Origin: Strigomonas culicis | Lineage: Eukaryota; Euglenozoa; Kinetoplastea; Trypanosomatida; Trypanosomatidae | DNA length: 64,000 bases | Direction of reading: 5' to 3' | Assembly (NCBI GenBank): GCA_000482145.1 | Contig: AUXH01000012.1 | Coordinates: 1-64,000 of the forward strand | Shown: piece by piece, positions 36,015 through 45,574 of the stretch | Layout: every line of letters starts with the position of its first letter | Position numbering within the stretch: the stretch's first letter is position 1 | The notes under the pieces: generated by a model | Told to the model about the DNA's origin: nothing | What the model saw: the letters and a program-made list of their open reading frames with translations, nothing else | Databases searched by the model: none | Program-made: the position numbers and the translations under genes

Positions 36015-37862
36015 ATGAACCTTCCCATCTATCAAAGTACGACGAGGGAATCCGAAGTGTCGCCCATACGCAAAGGCCGCGAAGTAACTGGTACAGCAGC
36101 CCCTAGTGAGAAGAGAAGTTTTGGAATTGAGGTTTCCTACTCCTCTACGATCCTCTTCCTGTGGGTGTGTGCACTAGCAATCTTCACATGGCAACACGCA
36201 TTGAAGATGCACTCCATCACCCTCATCATGTTAGCAGCCGTTTCTGTAACGGCAGAGCACGGAGAGACGCGCATCATGATGCCGCTTGTCTTCTTCTCGG
36301 AAAAGTGCCTCGACGTTGCCATGGGCTGGCAGAACTCCTCGATGGAGTTCTACGCATCTACGCTCCTCTCCATCCTGACCTTGTTAGCCTGCAAAGCCGA
36401 GCGAAGGGGTAAGTCCGCCAGGGCGCGCAACGTCATTCTGGAGGCGGTTGTGTGTGGGGCGGTGGGCATCACCGTGGTGTACTTTATTTTCTCCGACAAG
36501 CTCTTTTCGTTTGGCGCCGCCGCCTACGTCGCCGCGGGTCACACCACGTTTCTCCAACTGATGCCCATGCTGGGCGAGAATGAGGCCGTGCTCGTGAGCT
36601 CCCTCGTTGGTTTTTTCATCGGTGATGTCTTCACGAACAACAACCTTAGTGTGGATGGTGGAAGAGAGTCCTTCTACATTTTTAACGCAGGTTCCTACTC
36701 CACCTCCTACACGCACATCTTGAGCCGCGCCATGGTTCTTAGTGCCATCTACCTCACGTCCTTCGTGACCATCTGCTCCCGCCTGTGTCTCGTGCCCATT
36801 AACAAGAACTCCAAGTCAACGAAGTGGTGTGTGAGCCGGCCGCGCATCACGTTTGTCTTTTGGTCTGCCCTTCTTGTCATTCTCCTGGTCATGTACTACG
36901 CGGTGAGCTATCAGTTTCGCGAAGACGCGATCCTGTGGACCGTCGCGTACATCGGGTCGAGCACCTTCCGCACGTGGACGTTTATCCTGTGGGGCTCGCT
37001 CATCCCCATCGCGGTGGTGCTCGTCGATGTCCTCACGCGACGGGTGAAGTCGACGGTGCGCCGAAAGCTGTTCCACTTCATTGGTGTCATTAGTTTCACG
37101 CCCGTCGTCATGATCGACCCCATTTTCTTCGCCTTCGCCATCTCCACCGCCACGAGTGTGTGTCTGATGGTCGAGGTGGGGCGCTTCTTCCAGGTCTACG
37201 GCACGTCGCGACTGTCCGCCTTTCTCAAGCACCACATCGATGAGCGGGAGAGCACGGACGGGATCATCCGCACCCACATGTATCTCATCTTCGGCATGGG
37301 CGCCTCTCTCATTCTGCACTACCGGCACGTTCAAAACTCCATTCGGGAAATACCGGCCATCATGGAGCTCGCGTACAATCTTATCCCAGGTGTCATATCA
37401 CTTGGCGTGATTGACTCTGCGGCAGCTATCGTCGGCAGCTCCTTCATGCTACGGTACCGCAAGGCCCTCGGGGGGTACCTCAAAAACAAGTTCTTCACCG
37501 GCCGCGCCAACCCATCCATCTCGCACAAGACGACCACCGGGACCATTGGCGGCTTCGTTGCTGGCCTCCTCTTTTGGATTCTAATTCTGAAGCTCGCAGA
37601 GGTGCCGCTCATGTCCCTGCCGACCATGTACTCCTTTCTGATGATTGCCGCGGCCACGCTGACCGAGTGCTTTATGGACGGCATCGATAACTTGCAACTC
37701 CCATTAGTGATGATCAGCGCTACCTGCCATCTCTTCGCGCTACTCATGGGGGAGAGTCAGTTGTGGCTGAACGAGGAGATGCGGAGGCCTAATCCGACGA
37801 CGGCCTCCTCACTCGCTAGCGCATTGCGGTCCGCGTGGCGCAACTTTAAGGTAAATGTGTAA
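36015..37862 (+). CDS. DOLK: Dolichol kinase
   Basis: A 615-residue polytopic membrane protein with about a dozen hydrophobic helices, matching SEC59/DOLK, the CTP-dependent kinase that makes dolichyl phosphate for N-glycans and GPI anchors at the ER. Diagnostic parts are RRKLFHFIGVI (residues 349-359), the acidic-basic VEVGRFF helix end, the loop GVISLGVIDSAAAIVGSSF containing the family's conserved Asp, and HKTTTGTIGGFVAGLL matching the KTxEGT segment. Here the family's Glu reads Thr. The N-terminal 35 residues are hydrophilic and cytosolic. Confidence 0.85.
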   Translation: MNLPIYQSTTRESEVSPIRKGREVTGTAAPSEKRSFGIEVSYSSTILFLWVCALAIFTWQHALKMHSITLIMLAAVSVTAEHGETRIMMPLVFFSEKCLDVAMGWQNSSMEFYASTLLSILTLLACKAERRGKSARARNVILEAVVCGAVGITVVYFIFSDKLFSFGAAAYVAAGHTTFLQLMPMLGENEAVLVSSLVGFFIGDVFTNNNLSVDGGRESFYIFNAGSYSTSYTHILSRAMVLSAIYLTSFVTICSRLCLVPINKNSKSTKWCVSRPRITFVFWSALLVILLVMYYAVSYQFREDAILWTVAYIGSSTFRTWTFILWGSLIPIAVVLVDVLTRRVKSTVRRKLFHFIGVISFTPVVMIDPIFFAFAISTATSVCLMVEVGRFFQVYGTSRLSAFLKHHIDERESTDGIIRTHMYLIFGMGASLILHYRHVQNSIREIPAIMELAYNLIPGVISLGVIDSAAAIVGSSFMLRYRKALGGYLKNKFFTGRANPSISHKTTTGTIGGFVAGLLFWILILKLAEVPLMSLPTMYSFLMIAAATLTECFMDGIDNLQLPLVMISATCHLFALLMGESQLWLNEEMRRPNPTTASSLASALRSAWRNFKVNV

Positions 37863-38298
37863 CTAGGGCACACAGAAGGAGGTAGCCGCACAGGCATGAA
37901 CATTGGTGCATCCGTCACACGGCATTATGGTGTATTTGTCTTTCATTTTCGTATCGTCACTCTTATTATTATTCAAAAGATTAGCAGTTTATATAAAGAA
38001 GTTTGAATTTTCCTTTTTTCTCTCTTTCTAAAGAGGGGTTACGTCTTACATCTCTAAACGCTCGTTGTTTGATTATTGGAGAAGACAAATGTAATAATAA
38101 AAAAAGAGCTTCTGTCTACTTTCTTATAAGCACTTTCGTTTGCACATGCATCATGTCCTTTCAATATGGTTTCCCTTGCCTCCACGTTATCTCTTCTGTG
38201 CTCATGCACATGATTTTTCATGCGTTCTTTTTTCGTTTTCAGTGTAGTTTCTTCTCTTTTTTTTTTCTTTGTGTGTGTGTGTAGGTGTGCGCTTAGCC
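37863..38298. promoter_or_regulatory. Spacer with polypyrimidine tract and acceptor AG before the 38299 gene
   Basis: A T/C tract at about 38248-38270 runs into a GT repeat and TAG ending at 38284, with a second AG at 38296. Both lie just upstream of the ATG at 38299 and fit trans-splicing. The rest is AT-rich with no gene. Confidence 0.55.
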
Positions 38299-41200
38299 AT
38301 GTCAAACACCTCTCGCAATTTGCCAAAGTTGAGGCCCACCACGAAAAATTACTCACTTAGTTCCAAGGACCGTGAGCCGGCCGTCGTCCAACGCTCACAA
38401 AAGTTGGCCTCGTCCTATGTCGGCGGTGCTCAGACGCCGAACGGGCAGACGTCGCCTCTGCCTCCAGCGGGGAGTGAACAGCTTGGTCAGTCGTGCCCGG
38501 CCCCCGGGATGGGACCTCTCTCGCTCGGCACGAGTGGCCACACCGCGACCCCCCGCGGGCCTGCCCTCGGCACGACGGGTGCCGGTGGAGACCACCACAC
38601 CATGTTTAGACTGTCGCCAGCGGAGAGCTTGGTGGCCGCCCAAAAGGAGGTCATATCGGAGCGCTGGCGGAGTGCGCTGCTCGAGTACGAAACGGCACTG
38701 CGCGAGCTGGTCGTGGAGGGCGCGGAGAAGCCGCCCGATGTGACGAACATCACCAAGGTGGTCCGCATCTACGACGATTTTTGCCGCGTCGCGGAGGAGC
38801 AGTCGCCCTTTCTCGCCGAGATGCTTCGCCTCTTTCGCATGGAGTTCTGCCGCGCCATCTTCTCCAAGCAAAAAGTGTCGCTTAGCACCCTTGGGAAGGC
38901 TACCGTGACGAATATGGATGCGAATGCCAATGATAACTACTGCCACACCTACTTTGAACAGGTGAGCACCCTAGTGCGCGAGAACGTACTGCTGTCCGCT
39001 GAAGTAGCCGTGGGCAACTCCAAGGAGAGGCTCACGGAGTTGACCCGTGAGGTGCAGTACATGAAGGAGACGCTCGCCCTCTATGAGAACGATATTGACC
39101 GCCTGACGCGTCAGAACGACACCTCGTTAGAGCAGTACCGCCAGGTGCGTGAACAACTGAAAGCGACCGAAACCAAATACGAAGCACAAGTGACCAAGTT
39201 AGAGTCTGAGATCCAGAACCTCACGGTGGACAATAAGGACATGCAGCTACAGCTCTTCCGTTTGCGAAAGCAGGTGTCCGGCGGGAGAGCGAAGATCTTG
39301 AAGGATAGTTACAAGCAAATGAAACTAGAGAAGATGGGTATGATGTCGTCCTTGTTCGCCGAGGGGGATGAGCGCGTGTCACTGCTTATCTTGTACAGCC
39401 AAGTAGAGAGTCGTCTCAATGAGATCCTGGATACGTACGACAACGAGTACGTCCTTGTGCCCGACAGCGGGAAGCACGAACTGCAGCGCAAAATGTGTAA
39501 TACAGTGGTCATCCTGCTCGAAGAGATTCACTTGTGTGAACAAGCCTATCGACGGCTGGTGCCGCCGTCCGACGGCGAACGCGGGCACGACCAGCGCAAG
39601 AAGAGCCGGAAGAGCACTTCCGCGGAAGAAATTGACGAGACAGACGGCTTCCTTGCGGTCATATTCAACCCCAAGATATACGAGCAGCTCGCCTCGAGAG
39701 AGGTTCTTCGCAACAAGATGGAAGAGGCACAGAGACAGCTCAAGGAGATGCGTATAGAGAATGACCCGAACTATGCGGTGTACAAGCCCTTCCAAGTAGA
39801 ACGATTTGAGTTGAAGCCCAATGATACAATATCGCGAGAGATAGAGAGCACGAGCACAACGGTTCCGCCGAATGCCACACCCGAAAGAGAGCGCACCCCT
39901 TCGCCACGCGAGCGAATCATGTCTCTCACGAGTGCAGCGGATGTCTCCAAGAAGATGCAGGCCAAGAAGGGGGCCCCTAGCCTCTTCTTCGGTCCCAAGG
40001 ACCAAAGTGACAGCAAGTCCGCTCGCGAGATTGTGAACGCGAAGCGGGAAGATTGGGTCAATAATATATTTGGAAATGATGCCATTCTCGGTGTTGTGGA
40101 AAAGAACGGCATGCAGATTAACACCGTCATGTATCCGCCAACGCACATTGACCAGGACGAGCAATGCACCCGACTGGTGCGCCGCCCGATGCAGGACATC
40201 AGCAGCCGCAAGTTTCTCTCGTCCCTCGACGTGTACGGCGGACGCGACCCGATTCAGCATAAAATGATCTGCACCGTCCATCGCGTGGACCCGACCGAGG
40301 TGATCAACCTGCCGAGTAGCACGAACTACCTTAAGATCAAGTATAAGCCGTCCATGACGAACACGCTGACGAAGGAGGTCTCACCCGCCGTGACGACGGA
40401 GCTGTCGCCCACTACGGGGGGTTTCTCGTTCAACCGACTCCCCACGGTGGTGGAGCAGAACTACCACACCGCGCAGGCCGCTGTGGACCAGTGGGGCGGC
40501 AAGACCGCCTTTGGGGTAGAGCGCGACTTGGACGAGGAAAAGGAGAAGGCGCTCATGAATGTGCGCGAGAACCTGCGCATCTTCAAGGAGCTGGCCCACA
40601 TCCGCGGCGAGGACAACGCGACGAACAACTCCAAGGCAGGCGGCGTGTCTTCCACCACCGCGACCACCATCGCGTTTCAACGACTGAATCCAATGTCCCC
40701 CAATCGGGCGCCGGAGTGGAACTTGTATCAAAAAATGTTTGGCGGGTATCGCAGCCTTACGCCGCGCATGATCGAGACATCGACCCTCGACCACATTATG
40801 CTGCAGGCGTGTGACCGGCACTTTCTGCGACTGGAGAACCGCTACGACTTCTGCTATATGGAGGCGAACACCCGCTCCACCAACTACCAAATGTGCCTCA
40901 CGATCGCGGAGCGATATTTCCGCGAGGCCTACGAGCTGACGGACTTCCAGGAATCCATCGTGGACGAACTGGAGGAGCGGTATGGCTATCCGGAGCTTGT
41001 TGCCAAGACGTTTTACGAGATGCTGTGCTACATGGACAGCCTGGCGCCGACGGACCCTGTCGTGAGCCTTTACTTGAGTGTCATCCGCGGTTTTTTCCCG
41101 CCCACATTCATCCACTTTTTGTGCTTCATGCTGTTCAACTTGAGTTACAGCTGGCCCACCGCGAACCCTTCCGAGGAGGTCAGTCGCGAGGATGCGCTCA

Positions 41201-41595
41201 CCGTGCTGCGCTACATCTACCGCAACGCGGACAACGTGGTGCACGTGAACATCCATGACACGATGAGTGAGTTTGACATGGCTACTCGCTCTTCCAGCAT
41301 CACTTTTCTGGGGATGCGGCAGTTCCTCGCGACATCGATCCTGCACATGGAGGAAACCATGACGTTGTACTTTGACAATCTCTTTCAGAATTGCTTTGAA
41401 ATGGAGAACATCAAGGAGTACACGTACGAAAACTATGCCGATGTGGTTACGAAGTACTGGCAGGTCAAGCTGGAAAAGAAGTCGCTCGTCCGTTTTTTGA
41501 GCACGGGCCTCGGCTTCAACCGCAGCCCGCTGTTGTCCGTGAAGGATCTCACGTGGGTCGCCTCCAGCGCGTGGTGCTCACAGCTATGGATGTGA
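38299..41595 (+). CDS. Large coiled-coil hypothetical protein
   Basis: A 1098-residue protein I do not recognise. Residues 1-100 are Ser/Pro/Gly-rich and likely disordered. About 220-345 is a long heptad-type coiled coil (KERLTELTREVQYMKETL through LTVDNKDMQLQLFRLRKQ). A second short coil is near 475-500. About 535-800 is mixed and low-complexity in places. The last 270 residues (LDHIMLQACDRHFLRLENRY onwards) are helical and better structured. No transmembrane segments. A cytoskeletal or flagellar role is possible from the architecture but unproven. The ATG at 38299 is the first in frame after the splice acceptor. Confidence 0.8.
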   Translation: MSNTSRNLPKLRPTTKNYSLSSKDREPAVVQRSQKLASSYVGGAQTPNGQTSPLPPAGSEQLGQSCPAPGMGPLSLGTSGHTATPRGPALGTTGAGGDHHTMFRLSPAESLVAAQKEVISERWRSALLEYETALRELVVEGAEKPPDVTNITKVVRIYDDFCRVAEEQSPFLAEMLRLFRMEFCRAIFSKQKVSLSTLGKATVTNMDANANDNYCHTYFEQVSTLVRENVLLSAEVAVGNSKERLTELTREVQYMKETLALYENDIDRLTRQNDTSLEQYRQVREQLKATETKYEAQVTKLESEIQNLTVDNKDMQLQLFRLRKQVSGGRAKILKDSYKQMKLEKMGMMSSLFAEGDERVSLLILYSQVESRLNEILDTYDNEYVLVPDSGKHELQRKMCNTVVILLEEIHLCEQAYRRLVPPSDGERGHDQRKKSRKSTSAEEIDETDGFLAVIFNPKIYEQLASREVLRNKMEEAQRQLKEMRIENDPNYAVYKPFQVERFELKPNDTISREIESTSTTVPPNATPERERTPSPRERIMSLTSAADVSKKMQAKKGAPSLFFGPKDQSDSKSAREIVNAKREDWVNNIFGNDAILGVVEKNGMQINTVMYPPTHIDQDEQCTRLVRRPMQDISSRKFLSSLDVYGGRDPIQHKMICTVHRVDPTEVINLPSSTNYLKIKYKPSMTNTLTKEVSPAVTTELSPTTGGFSFNRLPTVVEQNYHTAQAAVDQWGGKTAFGVERDLDEEKEKALMNVRENLRIFKELAHIRGEDNATNNSKAGGVSSTTATTIAFQRLNPMSPNRAPEWNLYQKMFGGYRSLTPRMIETSTLDHIMLQACDRHFLRLENRYDFCYMEANTRSTNYQMCLTIAERYFREAYELTDFQESIVDELEERYGYPELVAKTFYEMLCYMDSLAPTDPVVSLYLSVIRGFFPPTFIHFLCFMLFNLSYSWPTANPSEEVSREDALTVLRYIYRNADNVVHVNIHDTMSEFDMATRSSSITFLGMRQFLATSILHMEETMTLYFDNLFQNCFEMENIKEYTYENYADVVTKYWQVKLEKKSLVRFLSTGLGFNRSPLLSVKDLTWVASSAWCSQLWM

Positions 41596-42063
41596 GCTTC
41601 ACTTACAAGTGTAAGTTATGCGTCTATTCCAATACATACAAATCTATATATTCATATGCATGTGGAGCGAGTGTGCATCGATTCCATGTAACCATATACC
41701 ACTCTGTATCTTTTCTTTTCTTTTGCTCCAGAACCACAACAACGCACAACAACAACAAAAAAAAATGGGGCTTTCCTGCGAGCAGAAATGTACATACTAC
41801 GTGTAGAACAAACAAGGAAAGCAATAAGTGCAAGAAGGAAGTATAGTTTTTCGGCTCTTTTCATAGATTTTGTGTGATATCTATCCGCAGTGCATGTGTA
41901 GCCTACTTTAAGCTTTTGGTAATGCATTACTTCCTTGCTCCTTCTCTATTACCCTGGTTTCTTTTGTCACTTCCTTATAGTTACTCCTGCCTAAAGTCAT
42001 TGGGTCATTGTCCTTCGCCTGTTTCTTTGTTTTCTTTGTATTTATTTGCTTACACTACTAAAC
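41596..42063. other. Spacer, no gene seen
   Basis: AT-rich spacer. A short CAA repeat lies at 41738-41758 and pyrimidine-rich sequence at 41930-41960 and 42010-42045. Nothing else seen. Confidence 0.6.
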
Positions 42064-42432
42064 ATGGGAGACGTGGACCCTACGACATTTTCGCTGCGGC
42101 CCGACCACTTGCACAAGTTCCGTCCGAATGAGATTAAGCCCATTGTGCGTGACATCTTGGAGTCACGTTTAGAGGGCCAGGAGTACAAGGCCGACGAGGT
42201 GCAAAGCATCAGCAAGGAGATTGCCGATCTCGTGCGCGACAAGATTCGAGCAATGGAGTTGGATAGGTACAAGATCCTGGTCCACTGCATGATTGGCGAA
42301 CAGAAGGGCGCGGGCCTCCGCGCCGGCTGCAAAATGTTCTGGGACTCTGACACGGACAACTACTTGGAGGAGGCCTATATTAGTAAGCACTTGTTTGCCG
42401 TCATAACGGTGTTCGGCGTGTATCAGTACTGA
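42064..42432 (+). CDS. Tctex1-type dynein light chain
   Basis: A 122-residue protein spanning the Tctex1/DYNLT fold. Two N-terminal helices (EIKPIVRDILESRL, SISKEIADLVRDKIRAM) are followed by the strands YKILVHCMIGEQKG, GCKMFWDSDTDNYLEEAY and LFAVITVFGVYQY that form the dimer and cargo-binding sheet. This is the usual family length. It would serve cytoplasmic or axonemal dynein, including intraflagellar transport dynein. The upstream open frame starts from a non-ATG codon, so the ATG at 42064 is used. Confidence 0.95.
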   Translation: MGDVDPTTFSLRPDHLHKFRPNEIKPIVRDILESRLEGQEYKADEVQSISKEIADLVRDKIRAMELDRYKILVHCMIGEQKGAGLRAGCKMFWDSDTDNYLEEAYISKHLFAVITVFGVYQY

Positions 42433-42764
42433 GATGGAGAAGACGATTCTTCCGATTCCCTCCTGTTTTTTTTTTCTCTTTCTCTTCATGGTCGGTGCCA
42501 ATTATTCCTTCGTCCAATGTACAAATGGACACATAGACATGATGTAAAAAAAAAAAAATGAGCAAAGGAGTCTGATCGGTTTTATTAGAAACAGAAAACA
42601 TCTCCATAGTAAGCTTACTGGGTGTAAGCATAGAGAAAACTGCATTCCTTATCTGCCTCTCGATAATAGTCAATAATACGGTTTCTTCGTCTTCCCCTCC
42701 CCCTCTTTTTTTGGCTTCTTGCACATTCATCTGCTATACGTCTTTGATCATTAGAAGCTACGTC
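42433..42764. promoter_or_regulatory. Spacer with acceptor site for the SpoU methyltransferase gene
   Basis: A long pyrimidine-rich tract (about 42681-42720, continuing weakly to 42748) ends in TTAG at 42751-42754, ten nucleotides before the ATG at 42765. This acceptor supports that start. A-rich and T-rich runs fill the remainder. Confidence 0.6.
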
Positions 42765-44432
42765 ATGATGCGGCACAATTCCCGCAGTACATGGACGTCG
42801 AGACCATACGGAGACGCACTACTGGGCGCGCGACGAACTCAGTTTTCCGGTAACAACATGGCGTCCACACTTTCGAAAAAGGCCTACGGACACCCCTTAG
42901 CGCCGAAGAATCCTTCCCAACGCAACATTGTCGTGCCCAACTCGGTTCACGCCAAGTACAACGCACCCGAGCGGCTCACCGCGGAGCAGATGAAGCGGGA
43001 GGCCCAGAAAGCCCTCCTTCTTCAGCTGCAACAGAGTGTCCTGTGGGAGGGCACGGTCATCGACGACACCGAACATGACCTCATTCAGCACTTTATTAAA
43101 ATTAGTAAAAACGGCAAGTACCGAAACTCGCAAAACCTCCTGGTGGTGGGCGGCAGAGAGATGATCCGAGAGCTCTGTGCCGGTGGCAACGCGCCGAAAC
43201 ACCTGCTGGTGACGGAGGGCAAGGTGATACCCGACTGGGCGCACGAACAAGACGGCATGGAAATTGTCCGCGTGCAGCGCCACGTCGCGGATGCCTGCTC
43301 CCCGGGAAACGACGGTTTTGTGGGGGAGTTTGCCATTCCTCCACCGCCACCCAAGGAGCACCTCATCGCGAACAAGCAGCGCCTGGGGCGCGTGCTTGTG
43401 CTGGACAACGTGGACGACCCGGGCGTGCTGGGCACCATTCTGCGCACGGCCGTCGGGTTTCAGTATGACGCCATCGTCGCGACGAATCACTGTGCGGACT
43501 TGTACGACCATCGTGTCATTCGCGCGGCCCGCGGGGCCCACTTTCAGCGCGGCGTGCCCATCTACACCCTGCGCGACGAGGACGGCGACAACGTGTACGG
43601 CATGCTCAACCACGTCGCCGAGCGCAACAACCTGATGCCGGTGTGTGTGAGCGGGCAGGACGATGCCAGCGCGAGCACCGAAGCGGAGAGCGGCACCTTC
43701 CGGTCCGCCGTTGCGGGCCTCACCGTGCCCATCGCCTTACCCGCGCGCGCTCCGAGCCGCGCCACTCTTTCCGACTTTTGCCTCGACCGCTTCACCAAGC
43801 GGGATGGGGTGAAGGAGAAGGGCTACATGCTCTTTGCCGGACCGAATCATAAGCGCAACATGCTCCAGCGTCTCTGCGCGCGCGTGGCACGGCCGACGAC
43901 GCAGCTCTTGGTCGATAGCATGCCGTCCGACTGCGACCTGCTGCTGCCGCTCTCCGTCGCGATGCACGCGCTGCGACCCGCCGGCGACTGGGACTACCTG
44001 CCCCTCGCGGAGAAGCACACCGCCTCGTCGATGGAGCTCCAGACGCGGAAGATGTCGGTCGACATTGGCGCGAATCGGCTCTCCGTCGACGCGTCGGACC
44101 TGAACCTGGACGAGGAGGAGCAGGTGAATGCCGCGAACACACGAAACGAGTTCCGCAAGTGGAGGCGCCTGCGCAAGAAGCAGATGAGCGACTACGACTT
44201 CTGGCTGAGCGCGGAGGAGCGGCGCGTGCAAGAGATGCTGCGGAATGAGCAGCGCCGGAAGGCCACGCCGTGGCAGGCCGAGGAGACCCACAAGGAGAAG
44301 GGCGCTGCCGGGTTGCCCGAGTGGGTGCCCAACATCATCGACGAGTATCGCCAGTCGTTGGACCGCGACCGCCTGGTGGAGGAGCGGGAAACGAGTGAGG
44401 CCTTTGTGCGCCCCCCTAACTATGACAATTAA
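42765..44432 (+). CDS. SpoU-family RNA 2'-O-ribose methyltransferase, probably mitochondrial (MRM3-like)
   Basis: A 555-residue protein. The N-terminus (MMRHNSRSTWTSRPYGDALL) is basic and Ser/Arg-rich, compatible with mitochondrial import. A substrate-binding domain (NLLVVGGREMIRELC) precedes the SPOUT knot: VLVLDNVDDPGVLGTILRTA (Leu213-Asp214-Asn215 onwards) is the SpoU motif with its catalytic-site Arg, followed by VIRAARGAHFQRGVPIYTL. The C-terminal knot region (LLPLSVAMHALRP) is more diverged than usual. The last 150 residues form a charged helical extension. Mitochondrial large-subunit rRNA is the likely target class by analogy. Alternative Met at 42859 would remove the presequence. Confidence 0.85.
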   Translation: MMRHNSRSTWTSRPYGDALLGARRTQFSGNNMASTLSKKAYGHPLAPKNPSQRNIVVPNSVHAKYNAPERLTAEQMKREAQKALLLQLQQSVLWEGTVIDDTEHDLIQHFIKISKNGKYRNSQNLLVVGGREMIRELCAGGNAPKHLLVTEGKVIPDWAHEQDGMEIVRVQRHVADACSPGNDGFVGEFAIPPPPPKEHLIANKQRLGRVLVLDNVDDPGVLGTILRTAVGFQYDAIVATNHCADLYDHRVIRAARGAHFQRGVPIYTLRDEDGDNVYGMLNHVAERNNLMPVCVSGQDDASASTEAESGTFRSAVAGLTVPIALPARAPSRATLSDFCLDRFTKRDGVKEKGYMLFAGPNHKRNMLQRLCARVARPTTQLLVDSMPSDCDLLLPLSVAMHALRPAGDWDYLPLAEKHTASSMELQTRKMSVDIGANRLSVDASDLNLDEEEQVNAANTRNEFRKWRRLRKKQMSDYDFWLSAEERRVQEMLRNEQRRKATPWQAEETHKEKGAAGLPEWVPNIIDEYRQSLDRDRLVEERETSEAFVRPPNYDN

Positions 44433-44825
44433 TACTACTAATAAGGAGATGTAGGACGCCCGCATGAAGAGAGTTCTGAGAGTTACGACTCTGAGTATGC
44501 AGGGGATACTTGTTCACACATGATATGATTACATTTTTCTCTCTTGTTCTGTATAAACCACTCTATTTTGGACGCTACGTTTTTTTTTTTGGATCAACTG
44601 CGGCTGACATGGCAGTGACATGTTGCTCATACTTTCTGTCTCTTTAATGAGTATTTGATCATTGCGGTATGTATTTGTATATGTAATGATACACGCCATG
44701 TTTTTTTTTCTTTTCCTTGCCGTTTTATTCTTCCATATGGTTTCAAGTAAAGTTAGCATTTATATTTTTCTCCTTGCCTTTAACGTATTCCGCTTCTGGA
44801 TAAATAGACACGCCATAAAGAACAA
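44433..44825. other. Spacer, no gene seen
   Basis: AT-rich spacer with T runs at 44580-44590 and 44701-44713. Nothing else seen. Confidence 0.6.
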
Positions 44826-45248
44826 ATGACGCTCTTCTGCATTTATATATTTAATCGGTATGGTGACACCATCTTCTACAAACAGTGGAAGCGCCCCCGC
44901 TCCGTCCCGGAGGGCGAGGGTAGTCTCGTGGGCGGCTTCATATACACGCTTCAGCACATCTCTTCTCAGATGTCGACAACCGGGACAGGCGGTCTTCGTG
45001 CAGTCCAAACGCCGTTCTATAAACTGCACTACTTCCAAACCCTCACTGGGTACCGTGTGGCTCTCTTGACAGACAAGGATATGAACACCGCTTTCGCGCA
45101 GATGGTTCTGGCGGAGATGTTCAAAGGTCCGTTCACGTCCTGCGTCACCAAGTGCCCAACGTACACCCATGCGCAAGGCGTCGTTATTAGTGGATCCGAG
45201 TTTGAGGAAGGCCTCGATGCCCTCTTTCGATCCAAAAAGATGATATGA
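44826..45248 (+). CDS. TRAPPC1: TRAPP complex subunit 1 (Bet5)
   Basis: A 140-residue longin-fold subunit of the TRAPP tethering complexes, which activate Rab1/Ypt1 at the Golgi. The N-terminal strand-helix pattern FCIYIFNRYGDTIFYKQWKR, the loop that includes GSLVGGFIYTLQHI, and the return strands KLHYFQTLTGYRVALLTD match Bet5/TRAPPC1, including the family's FYIFNRxG start. Length is normal and no targeting signal is present. The ATG at 44826 directly begins the first strand of the fold. Confidence 0.9.
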   Translation: MTLFCIYIFNRYGDTIFYKQWKRPRSVPEGEGSLVGGFIYTLQHISSQMSTTGTGGLRAVQTPFYKLHYFQTLTGYRVALLTDKDMNTAFAQMVLAEMFKGPFTSCVTKCPTYTHAQGVVISGSEFEEGLDALFRSKKMI

Positions 45249-45574
45249 ATGACCCAGTGGCACTCTCTGTGTGTGTGTCTGTGCGTATTGATTGTGGTGG
45301 TTGGTTGATAAGATGCGCCTGTTTCTGTTTGTTTTGCTTGATTCCTTTATTCACTGTATATTGAAACACAGTTACGGTGTCGAAAACAACAACACATTGA
45401 AAGACATGCACGTATCTCTCACGTTCTGTGTATTGGTGGTTGTAGTTGTGGTAGCGAGGACACCTACTACCTTCTTCTGTTTCCGTGTCACCGCTGTGTC
45501 TTCCTTTTTTCTTCCATTATTGTTTTGTTCTTCGCTGAAAGGAAAAGCAGATACGTATAGTATTCGACTCACGC
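45249..45574. other. Spacer, no gene seen
   Basis: Contains a GT run at 45267-45283 and a pyrimidine-rich stretch at 45500-45530 ahead of the next ATG. No gene seen. Confidence 0.6.
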